Shown here: piece by piece, positions 25,158 to 36,279 of the stretch | How positions within the stretch are numbered: the stretch's first letter is position 1 | Layout of the letters: every line of letters starts with the position of its first letter | NCBI GenBank assembly: GCA_963680875.1 | Contig: OY804589.1 | Location: forward strand, 21,658,413-21,722,412 | Reading direction: 5' to 3' | Origin: Bathymodiolus brooksi | Taxonomy: Eukaryota > Mollusca > Bivalvia > Mytilida > Modiolidae | DNA length: 64,000 nucleotides | Position numbers and translations under genes: made by a program | The notes under the pieces: generated by a model | What the model was told of the DNA's origin: nothing | Databases searched by the model: none | Seen by the model: only the letters and a program-made list of their open reading frames with translations

Positions 25158-27365
25158 ATGGTCAATAAGGTCTTTTATATGTCCTACTTGTATTAAGGAA
25201 AGTCATGGTCAATAAGGTCTTTTATATGTCCTACTTGTATTAAAGAAAGTATTGGTCAATAAGATCATTTATATGTCCTATTTGTATTAAGGACAGTCAT
25301 GGTCAATAAGATCTGTTATATGTCTTACTTGTATTAAGGACAGTCATGGTCAATAAGGTCTTTTATATGTCATACTTCTATCACGGAGAGTCATGGTAAA
25401 TAAGGCCTTTTATATGTCCTATTTGTACTAAGGAAAATCATGGTCAATAACATCTTTTATGTGTACTTCTTGTATTAAGGAAAGTATTGGTCAATAAGAT
25501 CATTTATATGTCGTATTTGTATTAAGGACAGTCATGTTCAATAAGGTCTTTTATATGTCCTATTTGTATTAAGGACAGTCATAGCCAATAAAGTTTTTTA
25601 TATGTCCTACTTTTATTAAGGACAGTCTTGGTCAGTTAAGTCTTGTATATATCCTACTTGTATTAAGGAGAGTCATGATCAATAAGGTCTTTTATATGTC
25701 CTACTTGTATTAAGGAAAGTCAGAGTCAATAAGGTCTGTTACGTGTCCAACTTGTATTAAGGACAATCATGGTCAATAAGATCTTTTATATATCCTTGTA
25801 TTAAGGAAGGTCATGGTCAATAATATCTTTTATATGTCCAACTTGTATTAAGGACAATCATCGTCAATAAGATTTTTTATTTGTCCTTCTTGTATTAAGG
25901 AAAGTATTTGTTAATAAGATCTGTTATATGTCCTACTTGTATTAAGGACAGTCATGGTCAATAAGGTCTTTTATATGTCCTACTTCTATCATGGATAGTC
26001 ATGGTAAATAAGGCCTTTTATATGTTCTATTTTTAATAAGGAAATTCATGGTCAATCAGGTCTTTTATATATCCTATTTTTATTAAGGAAAGACATGGTC
26101 AATAAGGTTTTTTATATGCCATACTTGCGTTACGGAAAGCCATGGTCAATAAGGTCTTTTAAATGTCCTACTTGTATTAAGGACATTCATTGTCTATAAG
26201 GTCTTTTATATGTCCTACTTGCATTAAGGACATTCATGGTCAATAAGGTCTTTTATATGTCCTACTTGTATTAAGGACATTCATGGTCAATAAGGTCTTT
26301 TATATGTCCTACTTGTAATAAGGAAAGTCATTGTCAATAAGGTCTTTTATATGTCCTACTTGTATTAAAGAAAGTATTGGTCAATAAGATCATTTATATG
26401 TCCTATTTGGATTAAGGACAATCATGGTCAATACAATCTTGTATATGTCGTACCTGTATTCAGGAAAGTCATGGTGAGTAAGGTCTTTTATATGTCCTAC
26501 TTGTATTAAGGACAGTCATGGTCAATAAGGTCTTTAATATGTCCTACTTGTATTAAGGAAATTCATGGTCAATAAGGTCGTTTATATGTCCTACTTATAT
26601 TAAGACAGTCATGGTCAATGAGGTCTTTTTTATGTCTTACTTGTATTAAAGACAGTCATGGAAAATAAGGTACTTTATATGTCCTATTTGTATTAAGGAA
26701 ATCCATGGTCAATAATGTCCTTTTTATGTCCTATTTGTATTAAGGACAGTCATTTTCAATAAGGTCTTTTATATGTTATATTTTTATTAAGGAAAGTCAT
26801 GGTCAATAAGGTTTTTTATATGTCCTATTTGTATTAAGGACAATCATGGTCAATGCTCTCATTTAGTGGTCATGTTAATATCAAGGAAAATATTGCTTGA
26901 TGAGGTCCTTAAGTGGTAATTTTACCATGAATGATAGTGATGGTGGAGTAGGTGTTGAAATCTTGATGAAAAGATGATTCACATAGACCGTGTAAATATC
27001 TGCAAATAAATGTGCCTACCTGTAAGGTACGTTATACGTACATTGTACACCTCGCAAAACTGCATTCAGATGATAAATTTGACTTAGCACCACATATTTC
27101 TGATAGTAAATACAAACTGCATAACTTTAGTAAGTCATATTATCAAAGTTGTTTTGCTCCTTACATAAACATTATTAAGTGTGTTTAACTTATAAACAGT
27201 CTCACAGAGTTCCCAGCATTTACACTGAAAAGTCGTTAGAAAAATATACGATGCTAAATTCACTAAGCAATCATTTAAATGTTTCGTCCTTTGAATTGCT
27301 ATGCTCAATGAAAACAAAGCTACATGTATAATTTCGTAACATAACAAAAAATGGAAAACATTACG

Positions 27366-27811
27366 GAGGATAGCAAAACACTGCATTGTATGTGTAGAAC
27401 ATTGTGTATGGAGGATAGCAGAACACTGTATTGTATGTGTAGAACATTGTGTATGGAGGATAGTAGAACACTGTATTGTATGTGTAGAACATTGTGTATG
27501 GAGGATAGCAGAACAATGTATTGTATGTGTAGAACTTTGTGTATGGAGGATAGCAGAACACTGTATTGTATGTGTAGAACATTGTGTGTGGAGGATAGCA
27601 GAACACTGTATTGTATGTGTAGAACATTGTGTATGGAGGATAGCAGAACACTGTATTGTATGTGTAGAACATTGTGTATGGAGGATAGCAGAACACTGTA
27701 TTGTATGTGTAGAACATTGTGTATGGAGGATAGCAGAACACTGTATTGTATGTGTAGAGTATTGTGTATGGAGGATATCAGAACACTGTATTGCATGTGT
27801 AGAAAATTGCA
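27366..27811. repeat. 45-bp minisatellite, about ten units
   Basis: Unit: GTATGTGTAGAACATTGTGT followed by ATGGAGGATAGCAGAACACT and GTATT. Because 45 is divisible by three and the unit lacks stops in several frames, long ORFs appear on both strands with 15-residue repeats (for example the plus-strand unit MEDSRTLYCMCRTLC). It sits in the gene 2 intron, 100 bp downstream of an Ig exon donor. I see no splice context or start that would make it coding. Confidence 0.9.
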
Positions 27812-27913
27812 CATTACACTGAGATCGGAGACCAACATACACAATATAACAGTCTATATCTTATACATTTATTGGTTTCGTTTGACAGCACTTTTCTAAT
27901 TTACTTTGCGTAC

Positions 27914-28141
27914 CTCTAAAGACAATATTCATTTGTAATTGTTGATTACCAGTTCTACATAAATAACTACCACCGTCATGTGGATCAACAATGTAGATAG
28001 CCAGGTGTCCAGTATTCACATTCCCGTATTTAGCATTCTGTTGAAGCATAGACCAAACAGAATTAATCATTTTTTCCCATTGGAAAGACCAGCCTTGTAG
28101 TGGACAAGTTAATGTAGTTGTACTGCCTTCTATTGCTATCA
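27914..28141 (-). CDS. Immunoglobulin-domain exon of receptor gene 2
   Basis: A 228-bp phase 1-1 exon with acceptor CTAATTTCAG before 28141 and donor GTACGCAAAG after 27914. The Ig fold residues are visible: GSTTTLTC with the first Cys, WSFQWEK with the core Trp, NAKYGNVNTG, then DPHDGGSYLC with the second Cys, ending MNIVFRG. It is 5' of the satellite-filled intron and 3' of the Ig exon at 31675-31899. The pattern KYGNVN plus xIYNV is shared with the other Ig exons of the window, so they form one paralogous exon family. Confidence 0.8.
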
Positions 28142-28495
28142 CTGAAATTAGACTAAAAAGTGATTCACAAACTCTACATAGAACACATTCTTATACATGT
28201 TATAATAACGGTTATTAAAAACCCTATTTCTATTTCTGGTCTTAGAATGGACAAATCAAATTATAGTCTTTTGTATCTTCGATATAGATAATACTAAAAT
28301 TGATATTATCTTTCAAATATTTTTTTTCAGAAGATATAAACACCTTGTTATTCGGTACAGATGACGTAATATGGTATTGGGAATTATATTATTGTTCGAA
28401 GATGACCACTGTTTCACTATTAAGTCACACGATGGCTGTGTGTACTTTTTTATGCTTGAGGCCATCAGCTATCTTTATATTAAACATGCATGTAA

Positions 28496-28820
28496 CATGT
28501 ACGGCAACTTCTGTGTCACGACGATTAAATATACTTTCTATGAAGTTCAAGATTCGATCGTTCTGTATGACATCAGTAGTATATGTTAGGACATTTTATG
28601 CACCCCAAAAACCCGCGGCGTTACGGCGTCCCCATATATGGGCAGACCCCGCCCATTTCCCATACAGGGGTATAACCCCACCCCCCGGAACTGACGTCGC
28701 AAACAATTTGAAATCCATATATGGTCATGATGACCCTCTCGTCGCAGTATGACTAATGTTAAAACAATTCCCGCACCCCGACGACCAAATACGGTCCCCC
28801 CTTCGATGCAATATGATTCA
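28496..28820 (+). repeat. Left terminal inverted repeat of the Polinton-like element
   Basis: Starts CATGTACGGCAACTTCTGTG and ends CGATGCAATATGATTCA, matching the reverse complement of 30841-31164 with few differences. It includes a GC-rich stretch with CCCCATATATGGG. Confidence 0.9.
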
Positions 28821-29898
28821 TTACATTCCACTGACCCGAATGCATGATGACTCAAAACGGAAGGGTGACATCCCTATTGATATATGTTAACCAATCAAAA
28901 ACGACCAACAGGTCAAAAAGAGAAAAATGGTTCAAGATTGATAACATCATCAATTCACATATACCCCCCCCCCCCCCTCCCCCCTTTTTCTTTTCACTAT
29001 TTCAGATTCAATGAAAACCAAGACCTGTGTTAACCTGCAAACAATCAAAAAGCATAAAAATACTGTTATTTTTATTCACCCCCATTTTATTTTAAATCAA
29101 TGTTTTTAACCCTTAAAATTCTCAATGTTTGATTTAAAAAAGACGCTTAGATCCATGTCGTTCAAATAGGAAAAGTCAATTACGATTTTGATCTTGATAT
29201 CACACGCGCTATGGTCATATGTTTTTAATTCATCAGAGGATAACAAGTACATCGGTTTATTTTTAATCTACACACGAACAACAGACATATCAAATATCCA
29301 TCGCACGCACTGATCGTTTATCTTGACCCGAAATGATAAATACGCATATACTATAAACACATGTCAGTGTAAACCTCAACAGATAGAAGAATTGAAGAGC
29401 GTAATATGTTTTTATTGATAAATGTCTTTAGTTGTGTGTTAATTAATGATTATATACTATGAGTAATAATTACTTTTAGAATAATAACGCGCAAAAACAG
29501 AGATTGACCTTAGAAAACCCTCTGACTTCTGATAAGGCTATACGTTGCAGCATCGTCTGCATTGAGGATTAAATTTCAATTGATCTGACCTCGAGGAACC
29601 CCTTGATTTGTTATGTGTTACTGATAAACCATTCAAGTTAATTGATTCCATGAATGTGTCTGTAGCAAAACAAAAAAATGTTACACACGACCTTTCTTTA
29701 ATTGTTATCGAAGGCTATATAGCGATGATTATCTCGACTGATAAGATCTCCACGAGTGTTTCATGTAGTATGTGGTCATTTTTATCATGTTTAGTCAATG
29801 TTACCGAATTACGACATAAATTGGTATGTCTCTTTGATGTTTCTCGATAGTGGTAATCTGACGTTTGTGTTTTGAAAGTGAAGTAATTCTGTTGCGGA

Positions 29899-30425
29899 TT
29901 GAGAGTTTGTAAACCGAGAGAAATAACGTTATTCGGTATATATGTTCGATCAGAGTTTATAAACCAAGGGAAATAACTTTATTCGGTGTGTATGTTCGAG
30001 GGTGGAGATAACTCAATGTGTATGTTCAACGGGAAGTAATTATACGTTTCCGGTAGGGTTAAGCGAATTCAAAGGGAAGTAACTCTAAACATAACACAAC
30101 AACACGATTTCGCTCGTATCATTTATTACGTATAACACATTCTATTATTAAGACACGACAAGCTCGACAATATACAATAGTCGTCCTAACACGATTTCGT
30201 TCGTTTATGAGGTACGATACATTCTATAACGAGGAACATTTACAATGCACGACACAATACAATAGTCGTTTTAACACGATTTCGTTCGTTTATGAGGTAC
30301 AATACATTCTAAAACGGGGAACATTTACAATGCACGACAAAATACAATTTTAACAGTTCGATTGTTTATCAAGTTCAATACATTCTATCATAATGACAAT
30401 CCATGACAATATACAATGTTAACAG
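29899..30425. repeat. Two short tandem repeat blocks inside the Polinton-like element
   Basis: 29899-30045 has three decayed units with GTAAACCGAGAGAAATAA and TTATTCGGTATATATGTTCG. 30107-30425 has four units of about 73-97 bp sharing CACGATTTCGTTCGTTTATG, ATACATTCTA and CAATAGTCGT words. They abut the protease stop codon. Confidence 0.75.
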
Positions 30426-30756
30426 TCAGATCTTAAAATGTTGTCCTCGTTTCCTTTTAAATCAACGATGGAAAAGTCTTTCACTATGTCCGGCAGCTCC
30501 ATTCCTCGATGTCTCCGTTTGAAATAGCGCAGGCAATACAGTCCACAGGTGTTGGTGTCGTCGGGATGGATTCGAGACGAACAGTAGTAGTATTGCAGTC
30601 CGTTGACGATCAGGACGTTGGGGAAACGGCGGTGATACGTTTCCGGTGCGTTTCCCAGAGAATCAAAAAAACCGGCGGGTCCCACGAGGGGAAGTGAAAC
30701 GCCACCCAGTGACTTCCGCCACGGTGGCACGTGTCCGTATTGACGATGAACGTGCG
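30419..30756 (-). pseudogene. Adenain-like (Polinton PRO) cysteine protease, truncated and frameshifted
   Basis: Read on the minus strand, the first part gives FIVNTDTC followed by GGSHWVAFHF, carrying the catalytic His. A shift within a T7 run near 30660 then changes the frame. The remainder reads FFDSLGNAPETY (conserved acidic block) and DTNTCGLYCLRYFKRRHRG, with the nucleophile Cys in the TCGLYC motif, ending at a stop at 30419. This is the order His, Asp, Cys seen in adenovirus-type proteases, which mature virion proteins in viruses and are encoded by Polintons. The N terminus is missing at the junction with a (CCA)n tract. The frameshift makes the copy inactive. Confidence 0.75.
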
Positions 30757-30840
30757 GGGTCACCGTCATCATCAATACAGACATATAAGCAATCGTGGAT
30801 ATCCACCGCCCCCACCACCACCACCACCACCGCCAAGGGT

Positions 30841-31164
30841 GAATCATATTGCATCGAAGAGGAGACCATATTTGGTCGTCGGGGTGCGGGGAATTGTTTT
30901 ATCATGAGTCATACTGCGACGAGAGGGTCATCATGACCATATATGGATTTCAAATTGTTTGTGACGTCAGTTCCGGGGGTGGAGTTATGTCCCTATATGG
31001 GAAATGGGCGAGATCTGTCCATATATGGGGAAACCGTAACGCCGCGGGTTTTTGGGGTGCATAAAATGTCCTAACATATACTACTGATGTCATACCGAAC
31101 GATCGAATCTTGAACTTCATAGAGAGTATATTTAATCGTCGTGACACAGAAGTTGCCGTACATG
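30841..31164 (-). repeat. Right terminal inverted repeat of the Polinton-like element
   Basis: The reverse complement of the left repeat, from GAATCATATTGCATCGAAG at the inner side to TTGCCGTACATG at the outer side. The inner edge abuts a CCACCACCACC run that looks like the internal deletion or repair junction. Confidence 0.9.
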
Positions 31165-31674
31165 CTGCATTGTTTTCACTAAGAAGGAAGTGTTGAGCCC
31201 ATAAACTATATAATGCATAGCTAGTGGACCCATACAACTATAAAACATACAGTGAGGTATAATTTGTTTTCCATTTTATTTGGAATGTTACATTAAGCAT
31301 ATCAATATTGCAGATATCCATTACCGAACTTTATGTTTTGCATGTAGAATACTGTTGAACTGCAAATTACCCCGAGATAAACAGAAACAGCGTATATTCT
31401 GAGTCCCCCTTTCCAAATGCTATGTAATTCATAGTTTCTGTAAATATCCGTTTGCTAACAATAGCCAACTTTTTAATTGCATCCGATTACAGGACATTTA
31501 TAATACAAACATATTAAAAACATTTTGTTAATGATTTCGCTGAGACGGAGCGACATGGTAAATACAGTCTGTGCACGAACATTCACTTTGTCATTTGTTC
31601 TGTTATGTTTGCGGTTTACCTCTTAATGCCTATTGTTTTCGCTGGACTTCCCTTGTCTTATCTACTTTACTTAC

Positions 31675-31899
31675 CTATAACAGTAACTTTTATAATGTCA
31701 TATACTTGTCCAACTCTGCAAAGATAATGACCCTCGTCAGCTGGGTCAACATTATATATAATCAGAGATGAAGTATTCACATTCCCGTATTTAGCTCCTT
31801 GCTGAAGGGTAGACCAACCAGAAGTCAACCTTTCCCATTGGAAAGACGACCCTCCCGTTGGACATGTTAATGTGGTAGTACCTCCTGATATGGCTTCCA
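31675..31899 (-). CDS. Immunoglobulin-domain exon of receptor gene 2 (most 5' one seen)
   Basis: A 225-bp phase 1-1 exon with acceptor TTATTTCAG before 31899 and donor GTAAGTAAAG after 31675. Ig features: GGTTTLTC with the first Cys, SSFQWER with the core Trp, GAKYGNVNTS, LIIYNVDPADEGHYLC with the D-x-G-x-Y-x-C signature and second Cys, ending VTVIG. It is the most upstream exon of gene 2 that I can identify. No signal-peptide exon was found between here and the end of gene 1 at 40536, although one must exist if this gene encodes a membrane or secreted protein. Confidence 0.8.
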
Positions 31900-33934
31900 C
31901 TGAAATAAGTTCAAAATTGTTAAGCAGTAAATCATAAGTATCATTTACTTACAGAAAAGACAAATGACATTTCAAAAATAAATAAACAAAACAATGAGGG
32001 AATGACTAAAGAATGTTTTCTCGTATTTATCTATGCTGTTATGCAGAGGATAAATGGCACAAGTACCAACATTAATATTACATGAAAGTTTAACAAACAG
32101 TATTTTGTCGTTGCTCACCATATTTTTATATTTGCATGAAACGAAATAAACAACTAATTCATAGATAATGCTGTAATGATAGTAACACAAATATATTACA
32201 CAAGACGTATTTATTTGTTTTTGAGATTTTACAAGTACAAACAAAAGCATTGTCCTATGCATGTAACAGTGTCCATACATTTTTGTGTCAATATCTACGC
32301 AATTTGCTTTCTCAAAAGAAATAGTTTTAACTGAAAACAAAAACGTTTGATAAGCCTTTTGGTTGTATATGTCTTTCTTGAGGAACACCCGACTAAACGC
32401 CGACAAAAAGAAGCAGCAAATGACATATTGCATTTTTCGAGATTTTTGTCGACCGCTTTAAAAAGTAATCTGTCGACCTGTCAACTATATGTTAATACTA
32501 TCATTTGTATATATGTATTAATAAATGGGATAATTGTTTATTGGTTTTAGCCCCGCCTTTGATAAGTCATGTATACTACGAGATAGATATAAACATTTAA
32601 ATCTACATTGCAAACTCCGCCTCGTTAAAAAATAAAAAATGTCAAAAATTAAGCTTCGTCAGAAGTCGATCTATATTTCTATGCTTTTTACGTAGTAAAG
32701 AGGCGTAATTTACCACCCCCTTTCTGTTATGTCATGCATGCAGATCTGACATTCATCCGGAGAGGAGCAGGTTCAAATAACTTTATATATAAATGTATAG
32801 CTGGTTGAAAAGTTGGAAAATTATAGTTATCTTTTGTACACATAAGTAAGCATTAAAACATTAACGTTGTACATCAGATTCACAGAATGTGATCACATTT
32901 GTTCACATATGGAATGTTTATATTAATCGTTATAATCATAGAAGAAATTTTGCCTCGCTTGGAAGAGTTACTATTATTCGATACACTGCACTTCTTATGC
33001 TGTGCAGATCAGTCGTACCGTACTGACACATGGATCAATGAAAATTAGAGTTATCAAATCAGTTCAGCTTTACAAATTAAGATTTGAAAAGCGGTAATTT
33101 GATTGGCCAAGCAACGCTCATCTGAATGAGACCCGCTATGTCAGCTACATGATATTGATGTTAGAACATGGGGTACAAATTAAATAAATATTATCAACGT
33201 ATGATATCATAAGTGTAATTGTATGCCGTTATCTAAAATTACATGACGGTTTAAGTTAAAGATTGAAGAAACTATAAGCATTGAACAGCTACGAATTCAA
33301 ATGAAAGGTTTTAAAAAGCTGTACATGTATATGGGGATATTCTGTTTGTGTTTATATTACATAATACTTGATAAATTACAAAATTGTAAGTTACATATAC
33401 TTTTCTTTCTAAATAACCACTTACCATCGATTGATGAGCAAACTTTGAAAACCAGTAATAAAATTAGTCCTAACATTTTAATATTTTAGTTCGTTCTGAG
33501 ACCTTTACACGGAAGTAGATACCTGTTTGCAATTTAAATTATTGTCTACTAAACCGTGCAGTTCCACACAATATATATACTATATTCAATTGATTATTTG
33601 TTTGCCCTTAGAAAATATTATAACCAGTTTGTTTATTTAATCGTGTCGCGATCAGGTAATGTTTACGTTTTGTTTCTTTGATGTAGGGTATATCTAATAC
33701 ACTTTCTTTATTGCTTTACTCAGTCAAATGATAAAACAAAAATATCTGGCTGACACCCTCCCCCTTCCTATTTTTTGTTGCTTAAATGTGTATATTTGTT
33801 ATTTTGTAATATTTAACATTTATAACAATATCACTTTACTCAATGCAACTGACATTTGCTTCATGAATTACAGATTAATTATCTACATGATTTCTTTTTC
33901 TCATCTGTCATTACATTTTAATAGAAAGATAGGG
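31900..33934. other. Presumed 5' region of gene 2, no exon recognised
   Basis: AT-rich DNA. Short ORFs on both strands have no recognisable domain and no convincing splice context. The signal-peptide exon and promoter of gene 2 should lie between here and 40.5 kb, but I cannot place them. Confidence 0.4.
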
Positions 33935-34120
33935 GCAGTCGTGGTCGTGATCATATAGTAGCTGGATGTATAACTACCTTATTGCCACTAAAGTTGTGAG
34001 TTCGAATCCCTCTAATGGCGAGGTGTACTCGATACAAAATTATATGACAAAATTGTTCAGTGACTTGCAATGGGCCGTGGTTAAGCACCATAACCCTATC
34101 CCTAACCCTAATAGAAATAA
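33935..34120 (+). repeat. tRNA-derived SINE, family II, 3'-truncated
   Basis: AGTCGTGGTCGTGATCATAT, then a B-box-like TGTGAGTTCGAATCCC and GGCGAGGTGTACTCGATACA. The copy changes to other sequence after GTTCAGTGACTTGC, before the usual CTCCGGGCACTCC tail. A short CCCTATCCCTAACCCTAA run follows. Confidence 0.7.
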
Positions 34121-34645
34121 ATTGAATACCGTAAATATATATTCTATGATCTTCTATTCAGAAGGGATATGTTGGCACTTTTTTACTGATGTATTTTGTC
34201 AGATACTAGTACGCTGACATCTGTCTGATCCGGTGTCGGATGAATCTGAGCTACAATAAAGTAAAACTATTTTTTGTCATTTGGAATGAAATTTTCCTAA
34301 ACCACTGAGTTGTTCCAAATGATAGCCATGAAAATTTGCTATCTCAGCAATACTTTAAAATACGATTTCAGTTATTCCCCTTTTGCCAAGTTCTGATAAA
34401 TTATTAAAACTCTAGAAAACAAATACGCCCGCTTGATATAAGTCTTTCCCAGATACAATTTGTGAATGAAATGGAGGTGGGGTGGAGAAGAGAAGAAGTA
34501 AGTGACGAGATCTAATTTTAATCAGATAGATTCATCACCTAAATGGATGTACCAATCTCCTGTTCATCTACATCTGGATAACAATCCATTATTTCACTTA
34601 TTATAATATATTTACAAATCTAAATACATTCAAGTCTAATAAAAG

Positions 34646-34649
<4 letters not shown>

Positions 34650-34675
<26 letters not shown>
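34650..34675. repeat. (TA)n microsatellite
   Basis: About 13 TA units directly left of a hairpin-forming element. Confidence 0.9.
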
Positions 34676-34679
<4 letters not shown>

Positions 34680-34851
34680 GTCTAAAATGGTTTGTTAAAC
34701 AACACCAAGTACACAAAACAAAGTGATAAGGAATTAGACATTGATAAAGTCCCTCGTTGGGACGAAACTTTTGTCATTTTACGAAGTGTTTAATTCTTTA
34801 TCACTTTGTTTTGTGTACTTGGTGTTGTTTTACAAACCATTTTAGACGTTT
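34676..34851. repeat. Foldback element with 61-bp arms and a structured loop
   Basis: Arms 34676-34736 and 34791-34851 are near-perfect reverse complements (left arm starts AAACGTCTAAAATGG, right arm ends CCATTTTAGACGTTT). The 54-nt loop contains TTGATAAAGTCCC, TCGTT and GGGACGAAAC. The last two arms pair (GTCCC with GGGAC), and the flanks GACA and TGTC can pair too. The loop resembles a hammerhead ribozyme core (CTGATGA, stem II, GAAAC) with changes. It lies between gene 2 and gene 1. Confidence 0.8.
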
Positions 34852-34935
34852 ATAATTGTTTTACTTGTATAGTATCGTTATACCGTAACGATCCAACACC
34901 CCGTAAGATTGTTCGTTGACTGGTTTTTCAGACGT

Positions 34936-35400
34936 TGTATATATATATATATATATATATATATACGTCTGAAAATTAAACCAAACAGTGTTAGAATTAG
35001 ATTTTAGAGCTGTCAAATTTTTGTTCTTCCCTCGACGGGATTTGAACCCACACCATTGTTACACTGCAGCACCATTCGCTTAGCCTTACGTCCAGCGCCC
35101 TAGACCACTCGACTACATCCACTCCCTAAAAAAGGAGCTTCAATAGTCGTAGTGTTACCTTGTCTCGAAAGGAAAATCTAGGGATAGACGCAAGACATGT
35201 GTATAAGCGTGTGTAGATGGTACATATACACTTAATATTATAATTTGACAGCAATCTAACTCAGCAATTTTTAATATATTGGATAGGATAATGAAGAATT
35301 CATTATACAGTCACAGGAAATAAAGTATATTATACAAACGTCTAGAAGCAAGTGACAACCATACAATATATCTGTCCCACTGGATCTCAAAGTTACTTTA
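34936..35400 (-). repeat. tRNA-derived SINE, family I, with (TA)n tail and extended 5' flank
   Basis: The reverse strand shows GTAGTCGAGTGGTCTAGGGC (A-box region) and GTGTGGGTTCAAATCCCGTC (B box), then CTAATTCTAACACTGTTTGG and TTCAGACG followed by a (TA)n tail at 34937-34965. A further 270 bp on the tRNA side (to about 35400) also recurs at 48110-48355, so the repeat unit is longer than a simple SINE. Confidence 0.75.
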
Positions 35401-35544
35401 AAGGATACTAGGTTAATATATATATATATAGATATTTGAAAACCAATTTAAATCAATTGCTATTATGAAATAGATAATGCATTTTCTGTTTTCAGACATA
35501 TTCGAACGTAACAAGAAGGTTAGTTATCATAATAAACAAGTTAT

Positions 35545-35915
35545 ACAGAGCTACGATGGTGTAATGGTTAGCGTAATCGTATCAAGTGCCGTAGATCTAC
35601 ATGGGTAGATCGTGTGTTCGATAGACATGGGGTTAAACTGAAGACTATAAAAGTGATATAAACACATAGCGTAAAAGAATGAAGGGAAAGACTAGTTGGC
35701 TCGGAGTCGGTATACTGTGCCCATTGGAGAGACATATTATAGGTGCATTGGTGTGCATTGGTGTTCTAATGAGTTAGCACTATTAAAATCCAACTCTGGT
35801 GGACTAGTACAAAGCGGACAGCACCATCTCATAAACAAATTAATATGGTCTTCCCACGATATAACTGAACTAAATGTCACTTAAAGTTAAACAACATTCA
35901 CTCATTTACGTCTTT
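35545..35915 (+). repeat. tRNA-derived SINE, family III
   Basis: GGTGTAATGGTTAGCGTAAT (A box) and CGTGTGTTCGATAGACATGG (B box), then TTGGCTCGGAGTCGGTATAC, ending with CACGATATAACTG and AACAACATTCACTCATT. The second copy is at 42190-42540. This head-body-tail order is typical of abundant molluscan SINEs. Confidence 0.75.
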
Positions 35916-36279
35916 GAAACGATTCAGTCACAAAATCGGTATATTGGTATAAAAAAACCAACTACTTAGATTCAGGGGCGTTTTTTGTTTTAACTTTATT
36001 TAATTTTAGCTGTAAGCTTGCTATAAGAGTTCTTAATTTGTGTTTTATACTCTTCGTCATTTAATGTTTTTTGTATTTTCATTCATTTGGCTTCAATCCC
36101 CACTGATGAGACATAAGTTGCTGCAATCCGCATATGGTGCAATAATTCAACGGTTGTATGTTCCGAAATTACTGGGTCGATGTCACTGTTGGTGCATGAA
36201 CTATTAGTTCCATGATAGCATCATCAGCCCGGTAACTAGCAATTTTAAGACATTGTCATCATATTATATTTTATATGAA

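Larger units (their letters stand above)
9988..26940. repeat. 47-bp satellite array A, about 17 kb
   Basis: The basic unit is 47 bp: TCTTTTATATGTCCTACTTG, then TATTAAGGACAGTCATGG, then TCAATAAGG. Around 360 units are present. Both edges carry a variant unit with TTTAGTGGTCATGTTAG in place of TTTATATGTCCTACTTG, sharing the TATTAAGGACAGTCATGGTC half. Marker variants (for example GTATTGGTCAATAAGATC and CATACTTCTATCATGGAG) recur in fixed order and define higher-order repeats. The array fills the intron between the Ig exons at 9702-9932 and 27914-28141 of gene 2. The period is not a multiple of three, and the few ORFs inside it are chance. Confidence 0.97.
28496..31164. mobile_element. Internally deleted Polinton/Maverick-like DNA transposon
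   Basis: Two inverted repeats of about 325 bp bound 2.0 kb of internal DNA that contains an adenain-like cysteine protease (30419-30756). Long terminal inverted repeats with an adenovirus-type protease are hallmarks of Polintons. Complete elements are many times longer and carry polymerase, integrase, ATPase and capsid genes, none of which I find here. I could not identify a clean 6-bp target duplication (flanks read ATGTAA and CTGCAT). It lies in the gene 2 intron between two Ig exons. The repeat content of the ends includes GACGTCA-like and CCATATATGG palindromes. Confidence 0.7.

Noticed and set aside
9988..26940. Possible CRISPR array (regular direct repeats)
   Set aside because: The whole 47-bp unit repeats with no unique spacers, the context is a eukaryotic intron, and there are no cas genes.
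27135..27899. Overlapping ORFs of 78-235 codons on both strands
   Set aside because: They all come from the 45-bp minisatellite, whose length is a multiple of three. No domain or splice context supports any frame.
28300..28855. ORFs across the left inverted repeat of the Polinton-like element
   Set aside because: They run through the terminal repeat in both directions and recur in the mirrored copy. No domain is visible.
31972..32433. 153-codon minus-strand ORF upstream of the first Ig exon of gene 2
   Set aside because: Composition is AT-driven with scattered Cys/Phe/Tyr, no recognisable signal peptide or domain, and no splice partner that I could support.
34098..34118. Telomere-like CCCTAACCCTAA run
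   Set aside because: Only about two to three units, next to a truncated SINE. Too short to be an interstitial telomere.
35030..35120. Possible functional tRNA gene on the minus strand
   Set aside because: A and B boxes are present, but a cloverleaf acceptor stem cannot be drawn by eye and the same module recurs as SINE heads.
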